Assembly: GCF_000379125.1 (NCBI RefSeq)
Contig: NZ_KB900627.1
Coordinates: 110,992 to 174,991, forward strand
From: Methylosinus sp. LW4
GTDB taxonomy: Bacteria; Pseudomonadota; Alphaproteobacteria; Rhizobiales; Beijerinckiaceae
Reading direction: 5' to 3'
Length of the DNA: 64,000 bases
The notes beneath the pieces are model-generated. The model did not search any database. It saw only the letters and a program-made list of their open reading frames with translations, and was not told the origin of the DNA. A program made the translations under genes and the position numbers. Positions 20,036 to 28,898 of the stretch are shown piece after piece. Numbering within the stretch: position 1 is the first letter of the stretch; each line of letters starts with the position of its first letter.

Positions 20036-20760
20036 AGCGTTTCACATTTTGACGGAAGCGTATCCGGCGTTTGCAAGATAGTTGGCGTATTCGCCGGGCT
20101 CGATCGCTTCGACGAGGCTGCCGATGTGACGCCAGGTGTCGTCGATCATTCGCTTCTGGGCCTGCCACATCCAGTGCTCGATCTTGGCGAAGGCCTGCTC
20201 GATCGGGTTGAGATCGGGCGAAGTGACCGTGGGGAGTGAAACCGCGTAGGCGCACGCCTTTGGCCCCCCAGCCGCGCAGCGGCGCCATGTTTGTCTTGAT
20301 CCAGGTCTCGTCGATGCAGACGAGGCGCTGCGGGTCGAGGCGTTGCTGCCATGATCGCCAGCGTCGACGCCTGCGAGCGATGTCGTCACGCGCCTGCTCG
20401 AGGGCGAACAGCGTTTTTTTGAACGAGAGGCCTTCCCGGCGCAGAAACATCACACGGCGTTGTGAGAGACCTTCACGCCATGCGCGGTGAGCTCGTCTTT
20501 CAATCCGTGCAATGTCAGATGCGGCGTCTGCATGATCCGTTCGAGAATGAAGGCTCGATGCGGCTCCAGGGTCGGCTTGCGACGCCCACCGATCTTGGCC
20601 GGAGCCACCGAACCCGTCGATCGAAGACGCTGCGACCATTTCACGACAGATGACGCCGCTACGCCGAAACGCTGCGCAACAGAACGGCAACTCTCGCCGG
20701 CCGCCGAAGCGGCGACGACGCGCTCGCGAAGATCATTGGAGAGAGGTCGAACCATAGATG
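20036..20760 (-). mobile_element. Decayed IS630-family insertion sequence
   Basis: On the minus strand a helix-turn-helix N-terminal half starts at 20755 (MVRPLSNDLRERVV) and runs to a stop at 20450. A missing base moves the frame, after which FLRREGLSFKKTL, the DETW catalytic block and GW-x-KG continue to a PHGH motif near 20230. There the coding sequence jumps to SPDLNPIEQAFAKIEHWM in another frame, the end of an IS630 transposase. About 100 codons with the second catalytic Asp are therefore deleted. An A7 run near 20410 is of the kind used for programmed frameshifting in this family. I could not find matching terminal inverted repeats. Confidence 0.8.
20042..20755 (-). pseudogene. IS630 transposase pseudogene
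   Basis: The coding remains consist of residues 1-101 in one frame (20755-20450), a middle piece with DETW in a second frame and the DLNPIE end in a third frame. IS630 enzymes need a DDE triad. Here the first Asp and the final Glu remain but the segment with the central Asp is gone. The copy cannot encode an active transposase. Confidence 0.8.
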
Positions 20761-21053
20761 CCGGCCTCCGCCCAGCCGGCATCTTGAACGTATGGCCCGC
20801 CCGTCTGCAAGGGTGGCTTTCATCTGGCTCTGATCAGTCTGCTTCAACGTATCCGGTCTCGGGCTGTTGACCCGGCCAAGATGGATATCCGCACGGCTCG
20901 ATCCTCATAATCACACCGGCCTTTTTGGCCGTTCGATAGTCCAGGTTTTCAAGGCGCCGTTCGACTGTCACGCCATCTTCTGTCACCTTACGCAGACCTC
21001 TATGACCCGAGCGCCCTTGATGAGCGCGGGTCGGGCTATTCCTTTAGGCTGCC

Positions 21054-21787
21054 ATTGCTTCGAACTGGGGGATCGTAGTTGCCCCCGTGCGCCAGCACCG
21101 CCCACGCGATCCGCGCCAGCTTGTTCGCCAAGGCCACGATGACGACGTTCTTGTGCGCTCGTTCCAAAAGGCCGCGCGCCCACCGACCCAGCGGTGTCTC
21201 GCGCTCGATGAGGTAAGGCAACGCCGCCGGGGCGCCATGGATCAGATTCTTACGCAAGTAGCGATTGCCGCGTTTGCTGATGCCGAGCAGGCGCGGTTTT
21301 CCACCGGTCGTCATTTGCCGTGGAACCAGGCCCAGCCATGCCGCCATATCGCGCCCGCGTTCGAATGCTTTTGCGTCGCCGACGGCCGCCACCAGCGCCG
21401 TCGCGTTGATCGTTCCGATCCCGGGTATCGAGATCAAGCGTCGCGGATTGATCCTGGCTCTTCACCGGCACGAAACCCTTTGTCGGCCGCGTGGCGACTT
21501 CCGCGATCGCCTCAGTGTCGAGATCGTCGTTCTTCTGTGACGTCGGGACGAACCTATTCCGGCGACATCAGTCTTACCTCGTGGCCCCGCGCCGTGAACA
21601 ACCGACCGAGATGATGAGCGCCGCAACATGCTTCCATCGCGACAATGCAACGACCAAGCCCACTGAAAAATTTTTCCAGCGAATCGCGCCGCATTCGTCG
21701 CCTCAAAACAACTCGCCCCGCAGCATCCAAACCCGCGAGGCTGCATGAGTTCTTGCCAAGATCGATGCCGACAATCACGATATCCAT
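21054..21787 (-). pseudogene. IS110-family transposase remnant
   Basis: The N-terminal DEDD domain starts at 21787 (MDIVIVGIDLGKNSCSLAG) and stops early at a TAG after RLMSPE (21554). A short out-of-frame piece follows (KNDDLDTEAIAEVATRP). The sequence then jumps to the C-terminal Transposase_20 domain (SIPGIGTINATALVAAVG to ALANKLARIAWAVL, 21437-21054). The coiled-coil linker between the two domains is deleted. With a stop, frameshifts and a deletion, this copy is dead. It lies between the IS630 remnant and a broken PepSY gene. Confidence 0.85.
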
Positions 21788-21871
21788 GGGTCCGCTCGTC
21801 TCTCTTCATACCAACGGCGATCTTACCCGATCGTCGCGAGAAGGGCGGGCCATCCCATAATCACAATCCCT

Positions 21872-22138
21872 TCAAATTGGGAATCGGTCGCGATTCCAAA
21901 AACACGTGAAGCGCTTTAACAGGTCGAAAAACAACCAGCTGGGATTCGCGCAATTAAGGGCGTCGCGATAGAAGGCGAGCCGAGCCCCGGTCGATCCGAC
22001 GACTATGAGAAAGCCTGCCGTGACGAGGCCGACCCAGCAATGCAGTAGAATCCAGACGCGACGGGAGTCGCGCTCAAGAGCGCTCGGGCGAGGGGAGGGA
22101 TTTTTCAGTGAGAAGCCCTGCGCAGCTAAACGAGCCAT
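21872..22138 (-). pseudogene. PepSY-associated TM protein, N-terminal fragment
   Basis: The first 68 residues match the start of the PepSY proteins of modules I-IV (VWILLHCWVGLVTAGFLIVV, then GSTGARLAFYRDAL and a NPSW tail matching their WLNPQ segment). After that the match ends and a stop codon follows within 20 residues, at the border with the IS110 remnant. It starts 3 nt after the stop of the receptor fragment, the same receptor-PepSY order as in the intact modules. It is the leftover of a fifth module. Confidence 0.75.
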
Positions 22139-22141
22139 GGC

Positions 22142-22465
22142 TCAGGACTCGGCGCGAAGCGACAGAGTGAACGACCTCGGCGCGCCTGGGTAGATTGCGT
22201 AGCGCCCGAAAGTCGTGCCCTCGAAATATCGCGCATCGAACAGATTGTTCACGTTGAGCTGGATAGTCGTTTTCGGATAGGGCGCCAGGAGAGGCAATTT
22301 ATACGATGCGAAAGTGTCGACTCGCGCATAGCCCGGCACAGTGAAATCGTTTGCATTGTCGCCCGGGCGCTCGTCGACCGCGATGACGCCGCCGCCGAGG
22401 GTCAAACCGCTCAATTGCTCGAGCCCGGAATATTTGACCCAGATGGAGCCTTGGTTCAGGGGGCT
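22142..22465 (-). pseudogene. TonB-dependent receptor, C-terminal fragment
   Basis: About 107 codons encode the last strands of a FhuE/FpvA-type receptor: SIWVKYSGLEQL, GGGVIAVDERPGDNANDF, VPGYARVDTFASYKL, QLNVNNLFDARYF and the final PGAPRSFTLSLRAES. The same blocks close the four intact module receptors. Upstream the coding sequence dissolves into a dispersed intergenic repeat, so the plug and most of the barrel are gone. It is non-functional. Confidence 0.8.
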
Positions 22466-22497
22466 CCACTCTCCGCAATCGCCAAGAAGCGCCAGAT

Positions 22498-22590
22498 CCG
22501 GGAATGTCGACTTTCGGCGTAACGGGACGTTGGCATGCGGGAGGAATGGGTCTCCTCCGGGTCAGAATTACACCTTCGCCGTTTCGAGCG
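22498..22590. repeat. Dispersed intergenic repeat, copy A
   Basis: The copy starts GGGAATGTCGACTTTCGGCG, continues GGACGTTGGC, then a GGGTCTCCTCCGGGTC block and a CACCTTCGCCGT block. The same blocks in the same order occur at 40928 (copy D, split), 49771 (copy B) and 56643 (copy C). AATGTCxGC near the start and GGACGTT downstream are roughly inverted, so the left part could form a hairpin. This copy lies where the receptor fragment loses homology. The stretch 22590-22886 holds no gene that I can support. Confidence 0.7.
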
Positions 22591-22886
22591 AGGCGGTTGC
22601 CCCGTCCTGGACCAAGCGACTGTCCTCCTTCCTCGGATTTCGCGGACTCTTTGCAGCGTCGGATATCCTGCTGCCCGGTTGAAAGTCTCGTGGCCCGTCT
22701 TGCTTCCGGATGACGGCCGGCGGACCCATCGCGCGCGGCCGCGATTGAGGCCGAAAGCGACGAGCAGCGCCAATCGCGCCGAAAAACGGCGCTGCGACTT
22801 GAGCCTTGTGCTTCTCGCTTTCTGAATCGAAAGTAGACAGCCGACAATGCAACTCGGCATAGGCTTTCACCGAGTGAGGCAAGAAC

Positions 22887-23765
22887 TTACCGTGCACGAA
22901 ACTCCGACAGCGCCGCAACCGGCACGAAATTGTAATCAGCGAAGATCGCCTGCGCGTTGGGCGTCATGAGATACAGCGCGAAGCGCGCGGCCGCAGCCTG
23001 CCGCTCAGGAGATTTGTCGCGCAGCAACGCCAGGGCGTAATCGGCGCGCACGGCCAACGCTTCCGGGACGGGAACGGTGACGACTTCAGGGTCGGGACGA
23101 GTCTCCCGCCGGCTGCAATAGCCGATGAAAAGGTCGACCGTTCCATCGAGAAGGAATTTCTTTGTCGGCGCGGGTTCGCTCTGTGGGACATTCGCGTTGG
23201 TCTGCGCCGGCGCCGGCGCGGGAGGGGCGCCACCCACGAGCGCGCGCGCTTTTTCGCGGAGTATCTGCTCGGCGCCCCGACGCACGGTCTCGGCTTTGGC
23301 GAATAGAGCCATTGCGTAATCGCCGCCCGGATCGGCCTTCGGAGTCGATGTGCCGATTTTCGTCGCGGGATCGAGCATATAGTCCAGAAGCTGGGCCTTC
23401 GTCAGCGGATGATCGGCGCGCGCCGTGGCGCAGAGCGAGTTGCGGATGAAAACGACAGGCGACGCCGCCTTGCCCTCTGCGGCGAGACGCTGTGGGTGCT
23501 GCCGATCGGCGGAGAGGAAAAGATCGGCTTCGTTGCCTTTTTCTATGCCTTCGCGCAGCAGGCCCGAAGGGCCGAAGACCATGGCGATCGTCTCGCCCGT
23601 CTCCTGCTGGTAGCGGGCGGCGATGGCGCGCAATGCGCCGCCGAGGCTGCCCGCCGCATGAATGTGGATCGGCGTCCCGCCGGGCGCCTCCTCCGCCGCG
23701 CATGGCGCGAGCGGCAGAACGAGCAGTGACAGAATGACGAAACGCCGGATGGATGAGACCGGCAT
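22887..23765 (-). CDS. ModA-like molybdate/oxyanion-binding periplasmic protein
   Basis: The product is 292 residues from ATG 23765, which is followed by a Sec signal peptide (FVILSLLVLPLAPCAAEEA). The type 2 periplasmic binding fold of ModA is clear: IHAAGSLGGALRAIAARYQQ, FGPSGLLREGIEKG, EADLFLSADRQHPQRL, NSLCATARADHPL and a C-terminal FALYLMTPNAQAIF. Family members bind molybdate or tungstate for an ABC importer. An Ala/Pro-rich insert of about 25 residues near residue 200 is unusual. No modB or modC is adjacent. The gene directly follows a TonB receptor gene in the same orientation (2-nt gap), so I infer that the receptor brings the ligand across the outer membrane. Confidence 0.82.
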   Translation of the reverse strand: MPVSSIRRFVILSLLVLPLAPCAAEEAPGGTPIHIHAAGSLGGALRAIAARYQQETGETIAMVFGPSGLLREGIEKGNEADLFLSADRQHPQRLAAEGKAASPVVFIRNSLCATARADHPLTKAQLLDYMLDPATKIGTSTPKADPGGDYAMALFAKAETVRRGAEQILREKARALVGGAPPAPAPAQTNANVPQSEPAPTKKFLLDGTVDLFIGYCSRRETRPDPEVVTVPVPEALAVRADYALALLRDKSPERQAAAARFALYLMTPNAQAIFADYNFVPVAALSEFRAR

Positions 23766-23767
23766 GG

Positions 23768-25993
23768 TCAGAGCTCCATCTGCATGGAAAGACGCAAGCT
23801 TCGCGGCGCGCCGAGCGTGCCCGTGCCGAAGTCCGTGCTGTTGTAGCCGTTTTGGCCGGTCGGTGCGACATTCGCCCAATAATGGGCGTTGGCGATATTG
23901 TAGACATTGAGCCGCCATGTCACCGCTCGGTCGAGCACGCGTGTGCTGTAGCGCAAACCGAGATCGGCGACGGCATATCCATCGACATAGGTCGTGGTCG
24001 CGTAATTGCCGGGACGGCTGCTGGCGAAATTGATATTGGCGTTGGCGGCGAGGCCCGGAACGAACGGGATCTGATAATCCATCAAAATGTTGAACGCGAC
24101 ATGAGACAGGCCGAGTATCTGCTTGTCGTTCGTCAGCGCCGAGCCGGTGTCATACAGCCTCGGATTCAGCAGCGACAAGCCCGCGAAGATGGTGAGATCG
24201 TCGGTCGCCTTTCCAGACGCCGTCAGCTCGACTCCGCGATTGATCTGCTTTCCGTTGACGCCATAAACATTGTTGACCGTATAGGCGTAGGGCCGTTCGA
24301 TCTGGAACAGGGCCGCTCGCAGATCGACGCTGTCGAGATCGATCTTATAGCCGAGCTCCCATTGTCTGGCGCGGTAAGGCGCGAGGATGGCGCCGGCGTT
24401 GGCGACGCCATTGGGCGCGGTGTCGCCCTGCTGGAGGCTTTCTGAATAGGTGGCATAGGCGGTCTGATTGCGCGTCGGCTTGAACATCAAGCTCGCCGTC
24501 GGGCTCACGCCGCTCGTGTCGTAGGTGCTGGTCGTCACCCCGGCGGCATTCAGGTTTCGCGCGTGAATCCAGCTCTGCGACAGAGCGAATTGCGCCGACC
24601 ATAGCTCGTTGAGGCCGATGACGTCGCCGATGGTGATCGAATGCTGAGAGGTCTCGACCGACAAAAAGCGGTTCTTGAAGTCGGGAAAGGAGCGCGCGGC
24701 GAATAGAGCGGGATTGGCGAGACTTGCGCTGCCGAGCGTGATCGGGCCGAGAACATAGGGGCGATAGCGGTCCCAAAAGAAGCCATTCTCGGCGATGACG
24801 AAATCATGCGAGAGAGGGCCCGTGAGGAAGCGGCCATTGATGGCGGCCTGATTGCTGAGCAGAGTGTCCAAGGAAAATGTGGTTGTCGCGGCTGTTGTCG
24901 TGTAGCTTCCGAGATTGTCGGTCAAAGTGTTGGTTGGAACAGTCGAAGCGCGATCGTTGGATTGACGCAGCAGCCCCAATGTCAGGCGCCAGTTCTGATC
25001 GAAGTCGTGACGCAGCTTGCCGCTGAAGATCGCCGTCTGATTGTCGTCACCGCCGAAAGGCTGGCCATAGCCTGGACGAGTCGGATCGGGCGCCGTGGGA
25101 AAAATCGTGGCGTTGCGGCCGAGCGCGAATGTGCCGGGCAGATTCTTCGTCACAAAATTGTAGAAGCTGGCGTTGGTTTCGAGAACAGTGCTGGGCGACG
25201 CATGAATGTCGAAAGCAACGCTCGCCAGCTGCCGCTTCGACTGGCTACCATCGACATAGGTCTCGCCATTCTGCTCGAGCAGATTCACCCGGTAGCCGAA
25301 ACGGCGCTCGTCGTCGAGAAAGCCTCCGAGATCGGCATGACCGAGCCAGGCGCTCTGCGACAGATAGGAAAAAGTGACTTCACGCAACGGCTTTTCGGTC
25401 GGCCGCTTGAGCACATAGTTGAATGTGCCCGCTGGATTGGATGGACCATAGATCGCGCTCGACAAGCCGTTGAGCACTTCGATTCGCTCGAACTGCTCCA
25501 GCGGATAATCCGTCGTCGCCGCGATATTCAACCCGTCGATGCGTGTGTTCTGCACCACGCCCGCTTGCATGCCGCGCGTCTGCGGACGAATGTTTTCGCC
25601 TTGCACCGAAGGAATGAGCCGAAAGGCCTCGCGCAGACTGAGCAATTGCTGATTCTTCATGAGATCGGCGGGCACGACGTCGATCGAAAACGGCGTATCG
25701 ACGAGGGCCCGGTCGCCGAACGGCCCTACATAGGCCGCCTTCACGCGATAACCGCCCTCCACAGTAGCGGCGTCCGTCGCCGCGCCGACGCCAGCGGCGA
25801 TGTCGACGGCCGGAAGCTCGGTCGGCGCATCCTGCGCGCGGGCCACCGAGATCGAAAGCGCGGCAACGCTGACATGGGCGATCAAAACTCGGAGCGCGCC
25901 GCGCCGTACATGGTTCCTCAAAAGGAGCGCCTTCGTCCTTTGTCGAGCGCCCTGCGGGAGGCCCTCGATAGACATGGCGGTTGAAGCTTCCAT
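23768..25993 (-). CDS. TonB-dependent outer membrane receptor (possible molybdenum/tungsten uptake)
   Basis: The product is about 741 residues. Two ATG codons (25999 and 25993) are possible; AAGGAG sits 9 nt before 25993 and only 3 nt before 25999, so 25993 is favoured. A signal sequence ends at ARAQDA. A TonB box-like ELPAVDI follows, then a plug domain (PFSIDVVPADLM, RGMQAGVVQNTRIDGLN, RIEVLNGLSSAIYGPSNPAG) and a 22-strand barrel ending in LSMQMEL. There is no STN domain and no ECF/FecR pair nearby. The ligand is unknown; its pairing with the ModA-like gene and the palindrome at 26060 suggests a molybdenum or tungsten complex. Confidence 0.88.
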   Translation of the reverse strand: MEASTAMSIEGLPQGARQRTKALLLRNHVRRGALRVLIAHVSVAALSISVARAQDAPTELPAVDIAAGVGAATDAATVEGGYRVKAAYVGPFGDRALVDTPFSIDVVPADLMKNQQLLSLREAFRLIPSVQGENIRPQTRGMQAGVVQNTRIDGLNIAATTDYPLEQFERIEVLNGLSSAIYGPSNPAGTFNYVLKRPTEKPLREVTFSYLSQSAWLGHADLGGFLDDERRFGYRVNLLEQNGETYVDGSQSKRQLASVAFDIHASPSTVLETNASFYNFVTKNLPGTFALGRNATIFPTAPDPTRPGYGQPFGGDDNQTAIFSGKLRHDFDQNWRLTLGLLRQSNDRASTVPTNTLTDNLGSYTTTAATTTFSLDTLLSNQAAINGRFLTGPLSHDFVIAENGFFWDRYRPYVLGPITLGSASLANPALFAARSFPDFKNRFLSVETSQHSITIGDVIGLNELWSAQFALSQSWIHARNLNAAGVTTSTYDTSGVSPTASLMFKPTRNQTAYATYSESLQQGDTAPNGVANAGAILAPYRARQWELGYKIDLDSVDLRAALFQIERPYAYTVNNVYGVNGKQINRGVELTASGKATDDLTIFAGLSLLNPRLYDTGSALTNDKQILGLSHVAFNILMDYQIPFVPGLAANANINFASSRPGNYATTTYVDGYAVADLGLRYSTRVLDRAVTWRLNVYNIANAHYWANVAPTGQNGYNSTDFGTGTLGAPRSLRLSMQMEL

Positions 25994-26059
25994 CCGCATA
26001 CGCTCCTTATTGTCTGCGAGACCTTCGATTCGGTCTACAGCGCATAAGAAGTCCGGTAG

Positions 26060-26080
26060 TTATGTATTTCAAATACATAA
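26060..26080. promoter_or_regulatory. Perfect AT-rich palindrome, Mo-box-like operator
   Basis: Two 10-bp arms, TTATGTATTT and AAATACATAA, surround a single C. The site is a perfect inverted repeat in a sharply AT-rich patch of a GC-rich region, about 67 bp upstream of the receptor start codon. From memory, ModE-type Mo-boxes read roughly GTTATAT...ATATAAC, so the outer halves (GTTATGTAT, ATACATAA) are similar. Gene context supports a molybdate-responsive operator; binding is an inference. Confidence 0.6.
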
Positions 26081-26099
26081 AAAATGCAGCCTGACGAAA

Positions 26100-27096
26100 T
26101 TTTGAGCATCGATAGATGAGGCCAGCGTCTTGCAGCCGGCGCTCGATTTCCACCGAAATGACCTCATCCTTCGCGGCGCGATCATCGGCAATGCGGCTCG
26201 AGTGGCTTGTGCCAGGAATGAACCTGCGAACGCGGGGTCGCTGGTCGGATTGACGAGAGTGAGGCTAGTGAATGCCGGAAGACCTAAACGAAGCGGGACG
26301 CGGGTGAATTCGCTCTCACGTGGCATGAAAGCGCGTCGCCTTCAACGGGACATCGTATTTCTAGGTTTCGTGATCGTGTCCGAGGGGGGCTGCGCACGGA
26401 TCCTCTTCATCACTCCCCATTTCTCGCGAATGATCTCTGCGGCACCGAGACTCGCGCGCTCCTGCCTGTCTCGGTGGTTGGTCTACAGAATCTAACTGCT
26501 GGCAATTGACGACCTCGCCCGCATAGTAAGAACATCCTGGTCGATTGCTCACCCCTCGTCCGATTTTTTCTGTATGGCGTGACGGCGGCTGGAGCGCGCC
26601 GCAATAACGCTTCGTAGAGGGGGTGATAAGCTATCATTATCGTCTGATAAAAGGAACCGATTGGACGCTGCGTCATGCTCTTACTAGACGGGAAGTCAGC
26701 GGCCTCGTCCGCGTTTCCGAGACACTAGCTCAGGCTACTGTCGGCGTCAGTCGCATCATGCGGTCCGCGCCCCTCCCGGACCGGCCACAGGCCCTTCGCT
26801 CCGGGTTGCATCGAAGTCCACAAACGAAGCCCGGCGAGGGCTCGTTTGTGGCTTCGACCTCGATACGCCCTCTCCTTCGCCCACGATCCTGCAATCGACG
26901 CGAGAACGCGCCGTCGCTGCGCGCTTTCCGTCCACGATGTCCGCGCGCAAAAGCCCCACGTCGTCCGATGGTCGCAGGCGATCATAATCTTCGCCTATCG
27001 ACGCATCCGCAGGAACGAATAGACACCTCGGCGCTCGAAATGAAATGTCGCCCCTGCGCGACGTCTACGGCCGGGTCGCCGCGCGTCCATCTAAAA
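26100..27096. other. Intergenic region with no supported gene
   Basis: This stretch of about 1 kb between the receptor and formate dehydrogenase has short frames on both strands with no recognisable domain, no ribosome binding site and poor codon bias. The one clear structure in it is the long hairpin at 26811-26857. It may contain the formate dehydrogenase promoter. Confidence 0.5.
26811..26857. repeat. Long imperfect inverted repeat
   Basis: The left arm (TCGAAGTCCACAAACGAAGC plus CC, 26811-26832) pairs with the right arm (GGGCTCGTTTGTGGCTTCGA, ending 26857) around a 5-nt GGCGA loop, with two unpaired bases in the left arm. The stem is about 20 bp. No T run follows, so a factor-independent terminator is unlikely. 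It could be a folded leader, a protein-binding site or a small mobile repeat. Confidence 0.65.
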
Positions 27097-27110
27097 TGGG
27101 AGAAACGCAT

Positions 27111-28313
27111 ATGGCGAAGGTGGTCTGTGTCCTTTACGACGATCCGGTCGGCGGCTATCCGACCTCTTACGCGCGCGACGACGTCCCGCAGCCGAAAATC
27201 TATCCCGACGGACAGACGCTGCCGACGCCCCAGGCGATCGACTTCAAACCGGGAGCGCTTCTGGGCAGCGTCTCGGGCGAATTGGGCCTGCGCAAATTCC
27301 TCGAGTCCAACGGCCATCAGCTGGTCGTCACCTCGAGCAAGGACGGCGAGGACAGCGTTCTCGACCGCGAGCTTCCCGACGCGGAAATCGTGATCTCCCA
27401 GCCCTTCTGGCCGGCCTATATGACCGCCGAGCGGATCGCCAGGGCGAAGAAGCTCAAATTGATCGTCACTGCCGGCATCGGCTCGGACCACACCGACCTG
27501 CAAGCGGCGATCGAGAACAATATCACCGTCGCGGAAGTCACCTATTGCAACAGCAACGCCGTTGCCGAGCATGTGGTGTTGTCGATTCTGGCGCTGGTGC
27601 GCAATTTCATTCCGTCCCACAACATCATCCTGCAGGGCGGCTGGAACATCGCCGACGCCGTGTCGCGCTCCTATGACCTCGAGGCCATGCAGGTCGGCAC
27701 GGTCGCCGCCGGACGCATCGGCTTGCGCGTGCTGCGCCTGCTGAAGCCCTTCGGCGTCGGGCTGCATTATCTCGATCGCCATCGCCTGCCGCGCGCGGTC
27801 GAGGAAGAACTCGATCTGACCTATCACGATAATCTCGAGAGCCTCGTGAAGATCAGCGACGTCGTGACATTGAACTGCCCGCTGCATCCTGAAACGGAGC
27901 ATATGATCAACGAGAAAACGTTGAATTTCTTCAAGCGCGGCTCCTATCTCGTCAACACGGCGCGCGGCAAGCTCGTCGATCGCGACGCGCTGGTCGGCGC
28001 GCTCGAGAGCGGCCAGCTCGCGGGCTATGCGGGCGACGTCTGGTTCCCACAGCCGCCGGCCAAGGATCATCCCTGGCGCACGGCTCCGCACCATGCGTTG
28101 ACGCCGCATATCTCCGGCACCAGCCTTTCGGCGCAGACACGCTATGCCGCGGGCGTGCGGGAGATTTTGGAAAGCTATTTCGAGAAGCGTCCCATTCGGA
28201 ACGAATATCTCGTCGTTCAGGGCGGAAAGCTCGCCGGCGTCGGCGCGCATTCCTATAGCGAGGGAGACGCCACCGGCGGCTCGGAAGAAGCCGCCCGCTT
28301 CGAGAAGGCGTGA
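27111..28313 (+). CDS. fdh: NAD-dependent formate dehydrogenase
   Basis: The product is 400 residues from ATG 27111, with GGGAGA upstream. It oxidises formate to CO2 and reduces NAD+. The sequence closely follows the metal-free formate dehydrogenase of methylotrophs: the opening MAKVVCVLYDDPVGGYP, the formate-binding region PFWPAY and CNSNAVAEH, the nucleotide-binding turn VAAGRIG (198-204), Asp222-Arg223 in LDRHRLP that selects NAD+, and the catalytic Arg285 (NTARGKL) and His333 (TPHISG). In a methylotroph this is the last step of C1 oxidation to CO2. It is cytoplasmic and homodimeric in the known family. An HPP gene and a LysR regulator follow on the same strand. Confidence 0.95.
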   Translation: MAKVVCVLYDDPVGGYPTSYARDDVPQPKIYPDGQTLPTPQAIDFKPGALLGSVSGELGLRKFLESNGHQLVVTSSKDGEDSVLDRELPDAEIVISQPFWPAYMTAERIARAKKLKLIVTAGIGSDHTDLQAAIENNITVAEVTYCNSNAVAEHVVLSILALVRNFIPSHNIILQGGWNIADAVSRSYDLEAMQVGTVAAGRIGLRVLRLLKPFGVGLHYLDRHRLPRAVEEELDLTYHDNLESLVKISDVVTLNCPLHPETEHMINEKTLNFFKRGSYLVNTARGKLVDRDALVGALESGQLAGYAGDVWFPQPPAKDHPWRTAPHHALTPHISGTSLSAQTRYAAGVREILESYFEKRPIRNEYLVVQGGKLAGVGAHSYSEGDATGGSEEAARFEKA

Positions 28314-28335
28314 GCCGCTTTGCTTTGAAACGTGT

Positions 28336-28367
28336 GGACGCCGGCCGCTTCGCGCGCGTCGGCGTCC
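28336..28367 (+). terminator. Stem-loop downstream of formate dehydrogenase
   Basis: GGACGCCG and CGGCGTCC form a perfect 8-bp stem 22 nt after the stop codon; the GC-rich loop could pair further. No T run follows, so it is either a 3' stabilising stem or a weak terminator. Confidence 0.4.
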
Positions 28368-28386
28368 GCAGACATAGGGCGAGAAT

Positions 28387-28871
28387 ATGTGCCGGCTGAA
28401 AGTCATAAAAGAGCGCATCGTCCAGGACGGTCGGCCGATCATCGCCGCAGGAGTCGGCGGATTCGCGCTGATTTTCTTGCTCGGCTGGCTCGGTGAAAGC
28501 CTGAACCAGCCCTTGGTGCTCGGCTCCTTCGGCGCGACCTGCGTGCTCGTCTTCGGCTTCCCGGACCTGCCCTTCTCGCGGCCTCGCAATGTGATACTGG
28601 GGCATGCGCTCACCTCCTTCATCGGCCTCGTCTGCCTCACCCTGCTGGACGCGACCCCGTGGTCGATGGCTCTCGCGGTCGCTGCTGGAATTATGGCGAT
28701 GATGGCGACAAAGACCGTGCATCCGCCCGCGGGCTCCAATCCGGTCATATCTTCTCGACGCATCCGTCCTGGAGCTTTCTGCTCGCGCCGACCCTAGCCG
28801 GCGCCGTGTTGATCATCTGGTTCGGCCTGCTCTACAATCGTTTGGCGCGCGAGACGTCGCTTTCTCGTTGA
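28387..28871 (+). pseudogene. HPP family membrane protein, frameshifted
   Basis: The first frame encodes three hydrophobic helices and the family motif KTVHPPAGSNPVI. It then slips at about 28752 into a nonsense tail ending at 28797. In the next frame the expected fourth helix continues (FSTHPSWSFLLAPTLAG, then AVLIIWFGLLYNRLARE) to a TGA at 28869-28871. Adding one base near 28752 restores a normal protein of about 160 residues. HPP proteins are inner membrane proteins, some linked to nitrite transport. It is either a real lesion or a sequencing error; the otherwise intact sequence points to a recent event. Confidence 0.7.
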
Positions 28872-28898
28872 GCGCGCGAGAGGTCAGCGGCGCTCGTC

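Noticed and set aside
20036..20860. Terminal inverted repeats of the IS630 copy
   Set aside because: The left edge (GAGCGTTTCACATTTTGACG) has no inverted partner at the other side, so the right end is probably lost.
24806..25984. A 392-codon plus-strand frame opposite the molybdenum-linked receptor
   Set aside because: It has no recognisable domain and lies fully within a clear TonB receptor on the other strand.
26069..26495. Short frames on both strands in the gap before formate dehydrogenase
   Set aside because: They overlap each other, have no ribosome binding site or domain, and one would cover the palindrome. I cannot support either as a gene.
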